A stretch of DNA of 64,000 bases from Rhododendron vialii (taxonomy: Eukaryota > Streptophyta > Magnoliopsida > Ericales > Ericaceae): contig NC_080566.1 in NCBI RefSeq assembly GCF_030253575.1, positions 9,929,501 to 9,993,500 of the forward strand. The letters are read 5' to 3'. Position 1 is the first letter of the stretch; each line of letters begins with the position of its first letter. The notes beneath the pieces are model-generated. The model had not been told where the DNA came from. It saw only the letters and a program-made list of their open reading frames with translations, and made no database searches. The position numbers and the translations under genes were made by a program. Of this stretch, positions 1 through 11,800 are shown piece after piece.

Positions 1-530
1 AAAAAAAAACCTTGAAAATGATCTTGAAAGTAAGCTATCAAGTAGAACCCGGCTTCTCTGCAGTCAACTGCGGAAAAAGATGTGCGGTTCAATATGAACC
101 ATTCATATTGACAATCAATGGTTCAGATTTGTTGAATCTATTATCGGTAAAAGTTTTTTATTAACAGTAATAAATTGAAAACAAATCTGAACCATTAAAA
201 ACATTATTCGACGGTTGAGATTATTTGGACCGCAACAACTTGAACTGCAGACAAGCCAAATTCATCAAGAAAATGTGCTTTGTATCACATGACTACTGGT
301 ATAGAACATATGATCCATTTGAGTTTTTTACATGAGACACCTATTCAGCAAACAATAAAAAGTAAACGATTCAGATTAAATAGACAGGCGTAGGGTGGGT
401 CAAATAACGGGCGCACAACATAGAAACCTCCTCCCATGTATATATAGTCTCGTGTACACAATTATAAACCAGTAATTCTATAGGCCTAAGCCTTGAGGCT
501 TGAGTGACCTCAAGGGGGAGGAGGCAGGTA
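1..530. other. intergenic, no gene seen
   Basis: AT-rich sequence with only short random frames. No coding similarity, RNA gene or structured repeat was recognised before the MITE-like pair that begins near 531. Confidence 0.5.
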
Positions 531-830
531 CTCCTATGCCGAAAATCCTTATGCCTATGTATCAAGGGGTTTTTAAGCCGTTAAATTTAAAATATAAAAA
601 AAATTCATACAATTCAAGAGCTAAAAAACCGCTTAGCACAGAGGCATATGGGTTTTCGGGACAAAAGAGATCGGACTTCAGAAGGAGATAGATTCCTCTA
701 TGCCGAAAACCCCCTGTGCCTCTGTGCCGTAGGGTTTTCTAGCCGTTTAGATTTAAAGCATAAAAAAAAAATTCATATAATCTAACCACTGAAAAATCGC
801 TCGGCACAAAAGCGTATGGGTTTTCAGGAG
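531..830. mobile_element. two tandem diverged MITE-like units
   Basis: Two related units lie head to tail (about 531-664 and 694-830). Each starts with TATGCCGAAAA and ends with the near reverse complement (GGGTTTTCGGGA in the first, GGGTTTTCAGGA in the second), so each has its own terminal inverted repeats around an AT-rich core containing ATAAAAAAAATTCATA. This looks like a small non-autonomous DNA element inserted twice or duplicated in tandem. The superfamily is not assigned because no clear target-site duplication was seen. Confidence 0.55.
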
Positions 831-1036
831 GACTGAGGAGATTGACCCCAAGGGAAAGTGCGAAATGAAGTTTCATCCTTAAATATTCGAAAGTAATATT
901 TGCTCATATGAAAATCCTACTAGTATATTCTAGGCAACTGAGACAACTTTTAATCATAAATAATCATGTGCAGTGCAGGGAATGCATATAAAAATGGAGG
1001 TTCCTGATCGAAGGTGAGAGACTACAAAACAGTAGT

Positions 1037-1180
1037 ATGGGGGGAATCCGATACGTGGGGATGGCGAGTTATACGGCGAGGGTTTTGCTGATCTGCTCTC
1101 TGTTCATCATCTTCTTCTTCAATCTAATCTCTTTCTTTCAATCTCTGCCAGCTAACAATCCCCATACAAAAATAAAATAA
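1037..1180 (+). CDS. possible small secreted or membrane peptide (47 aa), uncertain
   Basis: A single-exon frame of 47 codons starts MGGIRYVGMASYTARVLL and continues with a strongly hydrophobic stretch (about residues 16-35, rich in Leu, Ile and Phe) before a short polar tail ending in KIK. This resembles a signal peptide or membrane anchor. A TATAAAAA box lies about 50 bases upstream. I do not recognise a family. It could be a real small peptide gene, the first exon of a broken gene, or chance. Expression evidence would decide. Confidence 0.25.
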   Translation: MGGIRYVGMASYTARVLLICSLFIIFFFNLISFFQSLPANNPHTKIK

Positions 1181-2165
1181 ACATTCTATGGCATGTTCAT
1201 TAGATCTATATGCATGGTCACTACAAATTTATTTTTCTTTTCAATTTGGGAAATGCAAGGTGTCCCGAGCAAATTTTTGTCTGAATTTCCAACGCCTAGG
1301 GAAACTAGTTGAAATAGATGACAGCACCTTTTTCGCCTCTTCCTTACCGAGAGGGCAATCTTCTCTTATGGTCTTCACCTACTGTCCGGCTCGCATTTCA
1401 CACTAATCCATATAGCTCTTCTATGGCTATTTTACATGCTTACGCGTGTGGAAGTGAGGTTGCCCCAAGTCAAGACCGGCCACTTGGCCGACCCTTGGGG
1501 TTACACCACAAATTTCTTGTTACCATAACATTTGGGCAGTATATTGAAAGGAAAGGTTGCAAATGCGACCATGGAGTTGTATCCTCTTTTGTGTGATTCA
1601 AAATGCGACTGTAGCTGCTAGCTCTGTTTGGACACCAAATGAATTACTACGATTCAATTTAGATGATCTGAGTTGTTTATTTTGTACATATTTAACATAC
1701 TATATATTGGTACAAAAAGTATCCAATTAATCGAATATTAACACGTAACTAGTACTCCCATTGTATTTTTTTCGAGAAGACTACGAATTGTTCAGATGAC
1801 AACCAATATATGTTCGGTAATTCTGGTTTTTGGCATGAATAATTTATACATTAGCTATTCCAACTATCTCGTAAGATTCCCACACACACAACCAACCCAA
1901 ACCCCCCCCCCCCCCCCACAACCAATATGTTAATATGATAGTTAGTTAGATTAGAAATTTTGAGAAGGAATGAGAATGCCATACTTTCATGATTCTGACG
2001 TTTGAAAGAGACATCAATAGAAATGTGATGTCATACTTTTAGGATTTCCATGTTTGGAAAATACATTATTAGGATTGTGATTCCGAGAACACGTCCGACC
2101 AGGAATCACATTACAGATTGAGTGAGAATCTGTTACCCCGTGATAATCTTAGATTCATAAAAAAA
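1181..2165. other. intergenic, no gene seen; poly-C tract
   Basis: Short open frames near 1188-1596 have no recognisable product. A homopolymer C run (about 1898-1917) and AT-rich sequence follow. No structured element was identified. Confidence 0.45.
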
Positions 2166-2166
2166 G

Positions 2167-2167
<1 letters not shown>

Positions 2168-2209
<42 letters not shown>

Positions 2210-2760
2210 TTGATCCGAAATTCATTTCAATAAAGCCAAGCGGCACTTACAGCGAAACCATCCGAATACAATGTAAAGGAATCTACAAACTACCCATCAC
2301 AGAAAAAATACATGAAAACACAAGGATAAAGAGACAAGCTAGCTTCTAGATCTATGCCGAGCCTAAGCTCCCTCCACACCGCCTCAAAGGGTCGGGTCAC
2401 GTGGCGCATAAAATCTGTCCACCAAACTGCCTCGGGTAGGCGAAGAAACTTGAACAAAGACAGCAACCAAGCACTGATGGAAACAGATTGAACACAAGCA
2501 GGTCGGTTGCCGCGCCACCTTGAGAAGCCCCAAAAAAGCACGCCGGCCTGCTCTGGCCGTAGGATGCACGCCCGACGTCATCAGATGCTAGGACGGACCA
2601 CAACCAAAGTGATGGAGCTAAGAAACTCCGGCAAGCCCTCGCTGTCACGACGGGCTCCGGGCACGACGAACGGAAAAGAAATCCTCCTGGGCTAAAATTC
2701 CGAACGACCCATGACCATGGCGGCCGATGAAACGAGGCACCGCAGCTTACCTGTTCAATC
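2168..2760 (-). mobile_element. truncated non-LTR retroelement, minus strand, next to a (TA)n tract
   Basis: A (TA)n microsatellite (about 2169-2201) runs into a poly-T tract followed by a GATCCGAAATTCATTTCAATAAA segment, which reads on the minus strand as a 3' end with an AATAAA-like region and a poly(A) tail. The interior (2230-2750) is clearly more GC-rich than its flanks and has overlapping open minus frames without a recognised domain. I interpret it as a 5'-truncated LINE-type 3' region. No target-site duplication was confirmed, so the limits are approximate. Confidence 0.45.
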
Positions 2761-3200
2761 CCAAAGCTGAAACTGACAAACCTCTGATGAATTGATAAAT
2801 TTCCAAAATAATTGATTTATGTGTAAGACTACTGAATTAATCCAAACACCGGAATAAAATTACTCCAAGTATTGTACTCCTAGGAATTTAATTCATACAT
2901 ATTCATGTTCCTACTCAAGAAAATTCTTAGGAATTTGATTCTTAGTAATCATATTTTTATTCCTACTAAAGATTTCGGTTATCCAAATATAGATTAACGT
3001 AATGGATGATGTTCTATCGGCTCGAACCCAGAATCTCCATCACCCAAGTACCCAGAACCTCCAAGCACCTAGGCATTGACACACGACCAAGTGAGCTAGA
3101 ACCACAAGTTTATGAATTCAAGTAAGCCCATCTGCACCAATATAAGAACCGTAAGTCTAAACTCTACACATGAGTGCTGCTACACAGATGAGGCCTTGAT

Positions 3201-3203
<3 letters not shown>

Positions 3204-3274
<71 letters not shown>
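3204..3274 (+). repeat. (CT)n microsatellite abutting the RSL start codon
   Basis: About 35 uninterrupted CT units end immediately before the ATG at 3276. The tract would lie in the 5' leader of the bHLH gene and is likely to be length-polymorphic. Confidence 0.9.
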
Positions 3275-3275
<1 letters not shown>

Positions 3276-3277
<2 letters not shown>

Positions 3278-6030
3278 GGCTCTTGCCAATTCTAACGGGT
3301 ATACTGCCACAAGCTCTCAGCGTGAAGAATCTCACTCTGTGATTAACTTCAAAACAGGGTACAGCAATTCCATTCACAACAGTGGATCTCTTCTTATATT
3401 CGACCAAAATGATCAAATCCTACAAAACCCGCACCCGCAACAGCATGGTTACACAATTTGGGAAGACAATTATGACCCGATTCAGAATTACCAGAATCAG
3501 CTGAATCCCCAGCGCACCGCCTCCAACTCGCGCCTGTTGCAAGATATCGATAGTGTTGATCAATGCGGCAATGCGTTCGGGTGGCCAGATTCAGACGAGG
3601 CAAATGTCATTCCCACAAGTGGAACGAATCGCGAGTTCGGAACACAAGAAGCATGCTCCAATAAGCGTCCTCATACGGTAACTTTTTATTTTTCTCTTCC
3701 TTCGGATTCTCTGTCCTCAAAATTCTTTGTTTCTTTTCAACCAAGGAACCTCTGAACCGAAAAATTGTTTACTTTTGTTTCACTGCACTCTTAGCCGCAC
3801 GATGTGATTGCGATTTTCAGACAAAATATGTTTTGGGTAATGTAAAATTTACTTCATTTGTCTATGCTTTGCTTTTCATTTGTCTATAGACCTTGGGGCT
3901 TGATGTGATTGTTGGACAGTAGATCCTGCTGCGCCTATCAACATGGACTCCATCTAAGGCTCAAAATGATGTGATTCAAATTGTTTGCTTTGTTCGGCTT
4001 ATCGTGCTTGTAAAAAGCTGCACCAATCTGCACCAATCGAATTGCAGTAGCACATAACTGTCTAGAAATTTATTTTAAAAATTACACTAGCCAATTTTTT
4101 TTTCAAAAGAGAAGTATGTTGTTCGTATAGCTACCGATATTCGATCAGTCTGACTGTCTACAAGAAGACAAAGGAGAAGCCGGAAAAAATTAGTGGTTTG
4201 CACAAAATTTTTAGGCCGATTGAGATGAGATCCATGACTTGGGGCACAGCAGGCCCGAGGTCCCAAAACTAGGACCTTAGCAACTACCACCCCAACCCTC
4301 CAGGTAAATCGCGGTACCAGCCCTGGAGAGGAGTCAAACCCTGCCCACTTCTAAGCAAGAGTCTTCTCCTTCCGCTGGGGCAAGCCCACGGGTGGTAATT
4401 GAAAGTGCAGATTTTGAAAACAGAGGATCCTTTGCGTTGTCTTTTTCATCACATTTTTCCTAATGTGAATCCTTTAGGTATTTTGGTATTTTCATCTTTT
4501 TCTTGACTATATATATAAATGGCATGAACAATCATAGCAGGGTGAGAGCATGCAACCTCTCAAGAAGCAGTGCAGCAGCACAGGTACTGCAACAAGGAAG
4601 GCAAAACCAAAGCCAACTCATCAATCCAAGGACCCACAAAGTATTGCAGCCAAGGTAGTGGTTTTCGTCTAATTCTTATAGTTAACTACTTAAATTTTCA
4701 TAACCCTGGGGCGTTTGGTCGAGTGGCATGAGACAACAACTCAAGAGCTTACCAATTAAGAGGTCACAAGATGGGATCTCACGAAGGCCTACATTCTAAA
4801 CTAGGTCATCGGAGCTTTGCGTGGTCTCCAGCTTTAGGACCTCGGGTTTGGTCAAGGAGCTCGCAAGCTTGCCCAAATAACTGGCTGCTGAAAAATACCT
4901 ACTTAAATTTTCATCTACGTCTATCTATGTATCTATCTGTATCCACAAATATTTATGAGATCTGGAACTTATTAGCATTAATATTGAGCGAATATATATG
5001 TTTGTACTGTTGCAGAATCGACGGGAAAGGATTACTGAGAGGCTCAAGGTTCTGCAGGAACTTGTTCCCAATGGTTCCAAGGTAGGCTTCACTATTAGTT
5101 GGATAAGGACTTTTCTTCAATTCGGATTGCGAAAATCTCATGTTGTTCCTGTACGCGACACATATTTAGAGTCGTCCGTGTAGGCCTGCCGATGGACTGG
5201 ATTTGGATTCGATCTGAATATGATATGATCCGAATCCACCTATAATGCTATCATTTGGATTTGTAGTTTTCAGAAAGTCCTCAACATATGTTTAATGAAA
5301 TTTGTAGTTTTGTGCTACTCGGAAAGATCCCTTATAAGTCATTTGATTTACTTTGTTATATTAGAGTATTATTTCGAGAAATGTTACGTATATAGATTTA
5401 GACATGGATATGTGCGGAATGTTTTGATACATTTGGACCCTCATTGTTTAGTGGGGCTCACCTACACCGAACAGTTTTTGACACCTCGATCTGTGCACGA
5501 AAATATGTTAGTTGGAGAAAACCTTACAACGATTTTGCTCTGCTCATATTGACTGTTTGCAGGTTGATTTGGTGACCATGTTAGAGAAAGCCATAAGTTA
5601 CGTCAAGTTTCTTCAATTACAAGTGAAGGTACGTATGAGAACTCAAATCATGCTAGAATGGCAAGGGATATCTTCGTCTTTACGCAAATTAATCACAGCT
5701 TCTCAGAACTTGTAAAAGCATCCAAAACACAGCTTCTAAAAAAATCAGCTGTTTTCAGAATATGCAAAATACACTCCACTACGGATTTTTAGAAGTCCGA
5801 ATCCCATAATCCGCGCTCAAAATTTTTCGCAAACGACTAATGTAGGATTCAGAACGAAAATCTTATTATGGTAATCTTAGTAATTAACGTTGTATGTTTG
5901 GATTAAGGTGTTGGCAACAGATGAATTTTGGCCAGTACGAGGAGGAAAAGCTCCTGATATTTCTCAAGTGAAAGAAGCCATTGATTCCATCCTCTCTTCT
6001 CACAAGGACAGAAACTCAAGTTCAGATTGA
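3276..6030 (+). CDS. RSL1: RHD6/RSL1-type (RSL class I) bHLH transcription factor
   Basis: Five exons join in frame with GT-AG introns: 3276-3677, 4541-4654, 5016-5081, 5563-5628, 5908-6030, giving 256 aa. The start MALANSN matches the conserved MAL..N start of RHD6-like proteins. The N-terminal part (1-134) is low-complexity and rich in Asn and Gln. NKRPHT joins GESMQPLKKQ across intron 1, as in RHD6. The basic region PQSIAAKNRRERITERLK contains the R-x-R-R/E-R DNA contacts and leads into helix 1, the loop (LVPNGSK) and helix 2 (VDLVTMLEKAISYVKFLQLQ). The class I tail has DEFWPVRGGKAPDISQVKEA. Family knowledge: nuclear, promotes root-hair cell differentiation by activating class II RSL genes. 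RHD6 and RSL1 are close paralogues and I cannot say which is the orthologue. SINE remnants occupy intron 1 (4190-4400) and intron 2 (4700-4890). Confidence 0.93.
4185..4400 (-). mobile_element. tRNA-derived SINE remnant in intron 1 of the RSL gene
   Basis: Read on the minus strand, the sequence has a tRNA-like head with a B-box-like GGGTTTGACTCC and a body ending in a GGACCTCGGGCC segment also found in the plus-strand copy at 4700-4890. The shared body supports one SINE family present in both orientations. Limits are approximate. Confidence 0.5.
4700..4890 (+). mobile_element. tRNA-derived SINE remnant in intron 2 of the RSL gene
   Basis: It begins with GGGGCGTTTGGTCGAGTGGC, resembling a tRNA A-box region, and contains the AGGACCTCGGG segment shared with the inverted copy at 4185-4400. 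The poly(A) end is decayed. Confidence 0.45.
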
Positions 6031-6274
6031 TTAATTCTTAAACAACCACAAGAAGAAGACAATTTTATTATTAATTTTGTTTTTGTTGTGAAGAAAAAGT
6101 TGTCCATTGGAATTTACTACTCTGAGATGCAACCTTGTTTTGTTTTGTCTTTTCTAATTGTATGTTAAAATATGAGTTGGGAAGGTTGTATCTATTAGAT
6201 TGGATCTGATGAAATAAGTTAAAAGTTCTCGTTCATTCATGCTCAAAAAAATAATAAAAGACTAGCAGTGCGCA

Positions 6275-6945
6275 TGAAGAAAGAGTGATGATCCAAAACC
6301 AGAAGATACCAAAGAGTGATCATTTTAAGTATTTAGGCTCAATTATTAGTAGAGATGGAGAGATTGCCGATGATGTGACCAATAGGATCCAAGTGGGGTG
6401 GTTCAAGTGGAGGAGCGGTACTGGTGTACTATGTCAGAAGAGGGTACTAACAAAATTGAAAGGAAAATTCTATGAAACTGCCATGAGACCAGCAATACTT
6501 TACGGGACAGAGTGTTGGCCTATTAAGAAACAACAAGTGAGCAAGATGAGTATAACGGAAATGAGAATGTTGAGGTGGATGTGTGGTAAGACTAGACGAG
6601 ACAGGATTAGAAATGAAACAGTTCGTGAGATGGTAGGTGTAAAACCTATAGTGGAGAAGTTGATGGAAAATAGGCTAAGCTGGTTTGACATGTCTACCGT
6701 AGTCCAAGAGATGCAGTAGTTAAGAGAGCGGATATGATAGCTTTGGGTAGCAATGCTACGGGGAGGGGTAGACTTAAATTGACATTAAATGCTATTGTGC
6801 GCAAAGATATGAGTATTATGGGTTTGTGTGAACAAGTGACCCTTGACAGAGCTCAATAGAGGAAAAAGATTCATGTAGCCAACCCCAAGTGTTTGGGACA
6901 TAAGGCTTGGCTTGGTTTGGTTTGGTTTGGTTTGGTTATAGTTCA
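6275..6945 (+). pseudogene. RTE-type LINE 3' remnant (reverse transcriptase C-terminus)
   Basis: The frame 6285-6719 encodes a stretch typical of the C-terminal end of plant non-LTR reverse transcriptases: FKYLGSIISRDGEI, a LYGTECWPIKK motif, MRMLRWMCGKTRRDRIRNE and a late LSWF. The frame breaks near 6690, and the remaining similarity (VVKRADM-like, GRGRLK-like) continues in other frames with a stop. The 3' end has CCCCAAGTGTTTGGGACATAAGGCT followed by TTGGT repeats, typical of RTE-clade tails. The copy is 5'-truncated and cannot encode a working protein. Shorter related tails lie at about 41572-41612 and 46598-46632. Confidence 0.8.
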
Positions 6946-7940
6946 AAAGTGTAACATATACCGGGAGGCAAACCAATGAACATTTGGCAAGGCTAGGAGA
7001 TGAGCAGAATGAAGACTTAGTGGCTTCGATGGATAAACCACTCTGGCTTGGCTTAGGGAATTCTGGATTCGGGCTCGCCTTAATTTAAGGCGGCTCCTTG
7101 ATTGGTTAGGGTTAGACTTTTGATTTCTGGGTCTGTAGTAATTCAACTATGCTCGCACATCTGATGCATAACATTTTGATCGTTTAGTTTTATAACATTC
7201 TGAAGTACCAGAAAAAAAAAAGAGAGTAACATTATGGGAGTGTTTGGGAGTCAATTATTTTTTAGATTATGATTTTTGAATCAGAAATTTGGAAAAATAT
7301 TTGGATGATATGTGCATAATAGATTTTAATCTTTCTTTGGGATATATCCTTTCCTTGCTTGGATATTGTGGAATCATTTGTCCCTTTATCTGGATGTACA
7401 TTGTGGGTTTCGTGTTGTCGTACCGACTTGGGATTTTGTGTAAAGTGTAATTAGAATGATTTTGATACTTTACTTTTAGTTTTATTTTCTCTCATGATTA
7501 ACACACAAAGTAGAGAGCCAGTAACTAAAATGGGAATGCCAAAATCAATTTCCCTTTGAAATAGCTCATCTTTGATGATTTTTACATTCTGTTTTTTTCA
7601 GACGGCATTTTGGTATATATATAAAGAAAACGAAAAACCAGGGCGCCCAAACAGGCCCCAATAAAAATGATAAGATTCTTAGTGAAGTTGGTTTTTCACC
7701 CTCCCTCCATAGTGGAGGCGGATGTTCGAGCCCCATGGGAAGCAACTTTGGGGTTCAAGGTAATGGACAGCCTCTAGATCCTCTATTGACTAACATACTA
7801 ACTCTAACACCCCACGGCTGATGCATATTACAATATTGGCAAAAAATAAAAAAAGAAAAGAAAAGAGGCATGCTGTTTACGGTCGCCCTCAAGATAGAAG
7901 GATTTCAACACAGTGTCATCAAAGGGGAGAAATTTTTTTT
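6946..7940. other. intergenic, no gene seen
   Basis: This is the first part of the spacer between the convergent RSL and SYMRK genes. It is AT-rich, with a weak SINE-like B-box (GATGTTCGAGCCCC near 7721). No coding frame is supported. Confidence 0.45.
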
Positions 7941-7941
7941 T

Positions 7942-8092
7942 ACGGCACTAATCGCGGCCGTCCAAAAGTGTTTTGGATAGTCCGGATGTTAATGAAACTT
8001 TTCCAGGGAAGAGTTTAACTCCCCGGAAAAGTTTTTTTGATATCCGGACCATCCAAAGCTGAAACGGACGGCCGAGATCGCACGGAGCCGTG
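7942..8092. mobile_element. short foldback MITE
   Basis: The left end (ACGGCACTAATCGCGGCCGTCC) and the reverse complement of the right end (ACGGCTCCGTGCGATCTCGGCCGTCC) match, and a second inner pair (AGTCCGGAT with ATCCGGACC, AACTTTTCC with GGAAAAGTT) makes most of the 150 bp self-complementary. It is a small non-autonomous DNA transposon of unassigned superfamily. Confidence 0.6.
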
Positions 8093-8197
8093 AATAACTT
8101 CTTCACTGTGAATAAGTTTCTCTCCAAAGGGAAATAGTAGTACAATGAATAATCAAGGCGATGTTAAAATTAGCAGGAATTTATGTCTCACAATTAG

Positions 8198-8272
8198 GGG
8201 TGTAAACGAGCCGAGCCTAGCCAATTTACTTAACAAGTCGAGCCTATATAAACGAGCCGAGCCAAAAAACCT
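8198..8272. repeat. fragment of the dispersed GCTCG-rich repeat family
   Basis: GGGGTGTAAACGAGCCGAGCC at one end and AAACGAGCCGAGCC later match the family seen at 26.9-27.5, 35.05-35.36, 54.88-55.02, 55.3-55.47 and 55.69-55.86 kb. This copy is truncated. Confidence 0.6.
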
Positions 8273-8319
8273 GATTCATTATCAATAAAAAAACTCCAAT
8301 ACACACCCGGTATAACTAG

Positions 8320-8500
8320 ATATGTTATGCCTCTCAATGGTTAAGGGTGCATACGGTATGCACGGTTACGCCTATGTTATGCCTCTCAATGTTTTGGTTA
8401 CGCCTAGTTTTGGTTACGACTTTGTTATGTCTATTGGTAAAAATGTTATGTCTTTCAATGGTTTGGGTATGCCTCTTAGTGGTTTAGTTATACGGGTGCA
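8320..8500 (+). repeat. degenerate tandem repeat, GTTATGCCTCTCAATGG units
   Basis: The phrase GTTATG(C/T)CT(C/T)TCAATG recurs at least four times (near 8325, 8375, 8442 and, more decayed, 8466), separated by GGTTACGCCT-like spacers. The short frame across it is a by-product of the repeat. Confidence 0.5.
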
Positions 8501-8864
8501 TATTGTACATACTTGTGTACCGTAGATGTTCTCTATCGATATCTGCAGATAGAACTTGCTAAACATCATTTCAACTGGATGTCTGATTGCTGGTAATTAC
8601 AAACGGTTGAGGCACCAGTTTGAGTAATCTCTCCAATTTTGGATAATAATGACAAGAATGTTATGCAGAAGAATGCCTAAACATATATCTAGTAAGAGTT
8701 CATGGTTGTTGCTGGAGTCTTTCTGGCTCTTAAAAAATGGGATTGACATCAAGTTGCCTCAGTAACTGAGGAATCAATCTCACTCTCTCTCATGATTGAT
8801 CGTGTGTCGTTTGCTTAAACTAATCGTCTGATGCGACTAAAGGAAATCTCATCGACCCAAAGAA

Positions 8865-11800
8865 CTATCTTGGTTGTGGAGGAGCGGGCTGCGAAGGGAT
8901 AGGGGATTCCTCTGCTGGTGTTGTCGGCGGCGGATGGATGATTGTCCTCTCTATGGAGAAGCCATTAGATACTCCAAAGCTTATGGAATTCAAGTATTCC
9001 GATGAATTGTTCTCTATGATCAATGCATCCTCCAGCTCTCGGACAATGTCAACCATGCATGGTCTATTGGCAGAGAAGTTCTCGATACATGCTAGTGCCA
9101 CCTCCACCACTCTCCACATGGCCTCTGCGTGGTACCCTCCCTTTATGCTAGGATCCACGATTTCATCAATCCTTGAGTTTCGTATAAACGGTTTTGCCTG
9201 TACACAGAATGTGCTTCATTATCAATCGTTTTCCTCCATAGAGATTAAAGAACCAAATAGCGTTTATGCACAATTTCAAAGAAAAAAATATGATTCTGAA
9301 ATTCCAAGAATGAGTAGCTTATAGAGACATGTTGGGACTTAGTTTCCTTAAAATATGTCCGCTAGTAGTTTCTACAGAGTATTTTGTCAGTTTGAGTGCA
9401 TCCCAGGCCAGGACCAGAGTAGGAACAAGTATTGGATGTAGGTAGCCGAGCCTTACGTCCTTGACCATTTCATAGTGCAAACAACTGACTTGCATCAACT
9501 CAATTTTTGTGGACGTAACTACAATATCAGAGTGTTGTTTTCTCTAGGAGATGAACAGGTGAGAACTGGATATGCATGCCCCACCGGCTAACCAATTGTT
9601 TGTTGACTTTTGATTTTTGTCCTTTCAAAGCCCATAGTTCGTGGCCTCTAAGGACATGGGAAATTAAGTTATGCAGCAAAAGTTCTAGAGTAGAAAAACT
9701 TGAATGAAGGTGTGGAAGCATGCATGCTTGAGAGGTCCTTAGTTGTGGCATGTAAAGAGAAACATTTGAGTGGCAACTGCATAGTAGGTAGACCATAGAA
9801 GCATAAACCAGTCCTTACCCATTCGACCAAGCTCCACTCATTCCGTGGCCTGTGGATGTTGAGAGGCTCTCGTCCTGTTATCATTTCAAGCAGAACAATA
9901 CCAAAGCTGAAGACGTCACTCTTTGCAGATAAATGATGGGTAGAATAGTACCTGAACAATTTTTAGTGCACAAATTAGTTTTTTCTTTATGTGTGGTTAA
10001 AATAGTAAATCCACATCCTGTTTAGTCAACAAGAGTTAAAGAACAGGATGGAAGTTTGAAATGATGTATCAAAGAAGGCATCCATACTCTGGATCCAAGT
10101 ATCCGGCTGTCCCTCTTACTTCCAGAGAAACACCACTATCCCCTTCTTGAGGGGCATATTTTGAAAAACCAAAGTCTGCCACCTTGGCGCACATGCTTTG
10201 ATCTAGGAGTATGTTACTCGATTTCACATCCCGATGTATGACACAGCGCCCAGCAAACGTGTGAAGATACGTCAAACCTGAAAAGTGAAACTGCTTAGAA
10301 GAAGAGATCAATAACAAAAACCACGAATGCTACAAATTCCGTGCTACTTGCCTCGAGCAGCACCATGAGCGATAGATAGTCTAGTTGGCCAGTCCAGAGT
10401 TCTTCGTTTTGCCGCTTCCCCTGTTGAAAGATTGGTGAAAGGTTATGTAGCATTAAGAAAGATGTACTTAAAGAACTATAGACTTAAGACAAGACGTACC
10501 ATAAAGGCAATCCTGCAGGGAGCCATTGGACATGAAGGGATACACGAGAATTTGTTGGTCATTTTCACAACAGTAGCCCAGGAGTGGAACCAAATTTCCA
10601 TGCCGAATTGCTGAGAGAAGATTTAGCTGTAGAGAGTATTGATAACAAGTTAATTAGGTGTCAGTTGGCTTACATGTGAAACAGGTAAAACTCATACACG
10701 TATCTCGGTTTAACTGATTGCAATCATGGAAATATGCATTTATATAATACTCTACCTCATTATCGAATTCACGAGTTCCTTGAGTTGAAGTGGCTGAACG
10801 GACTTTTACCGCTACTTCCTGACCATCGGGTAGAGTACCTCGATAGACAGCTCCAAAACCTCCTTCACCTATCAAAGTTTTGTAGTTCTGTGTGGCGGCT
10901 TCAATAGATTCCAGAGTAAAGTTCTCTATGGATATTGACTTCACAAAAAGATCATCAATGCTGGGCAAGGAAAATATTAAATCTGCAAATTTAGGAGAAG
11001 TTCATTGAGAAACCATTTTCCCCATTAAACACGCAGACTAGAAAAATAAATGAACTCATAGAAATATCAGAACCCAATGATTGAGTAAGCTATCAATAAT
11101 CGATGTATTTGGTCAATCGTTGATGGAAATTACAGTTTCAAGATTGTCAACTACCAATAAGATAAATAAGAGTTTGAATTGAAGTCACCATGGACATATT
11201 TAGGAAGTTCTGGGGGGAAGGAGAAACTGGTGCACTCACTCTTTGGCATCGGATGACTTTCGTTGTCGAATTTTCTCTTTTTTCTGTAAAAGCGAATAAC
11301 TAAAATTGCAACTGCAACAGCGAGTAATGAACATCCACCTGCAACTGCGCCAATGACTCTTTGATGAACTGCATGTGAGGATCCTTGACTGCCACATATC
11401 CCATCACTGAAACAAACGATAACTTGAACTAATAACAAGAATACTAGTACTAACAACAATAACTTAATAATAGGCTTAAATTAACATACTCTGTGGTAAG
11501 TGTTGAACTGTTAAGGCTGGCAGGAAGCTGTTGACTAAAATGAGGATTGCATCCAAAGTACCTGTGGTAGCCCATAAGATATTGAGTTTGCTGCAGTGTG
11601 GACTAAAGGACTTTGTTTTTCCTTCCTTTCTATTGCAGGAGTTCAGAACAGGATACCGATAAAGTCCTGCTAGTTTATATATAATGACAACAAAAAAATG
11701 CGATTCCCTTACAGTGTTTCCAAATACGGAAGGGAGATAAGAGATCCTGGAATATTCCCTGTAAGATCATTGTGGCTCAGATCCCTGATATAGACAATTC

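Noticed and set aside
3180-3416. Minus-strand frame with an Arg-Glu run across 3204-3274
   Set aside because: It is created by the (CT)n tract. The plus-strand RSL frame has clear homology.
8938-9324. 128-codon plus-strand frame
   Set aside because: Antisense to the last SYMRK exon, whose protein matches the family to its final residues.
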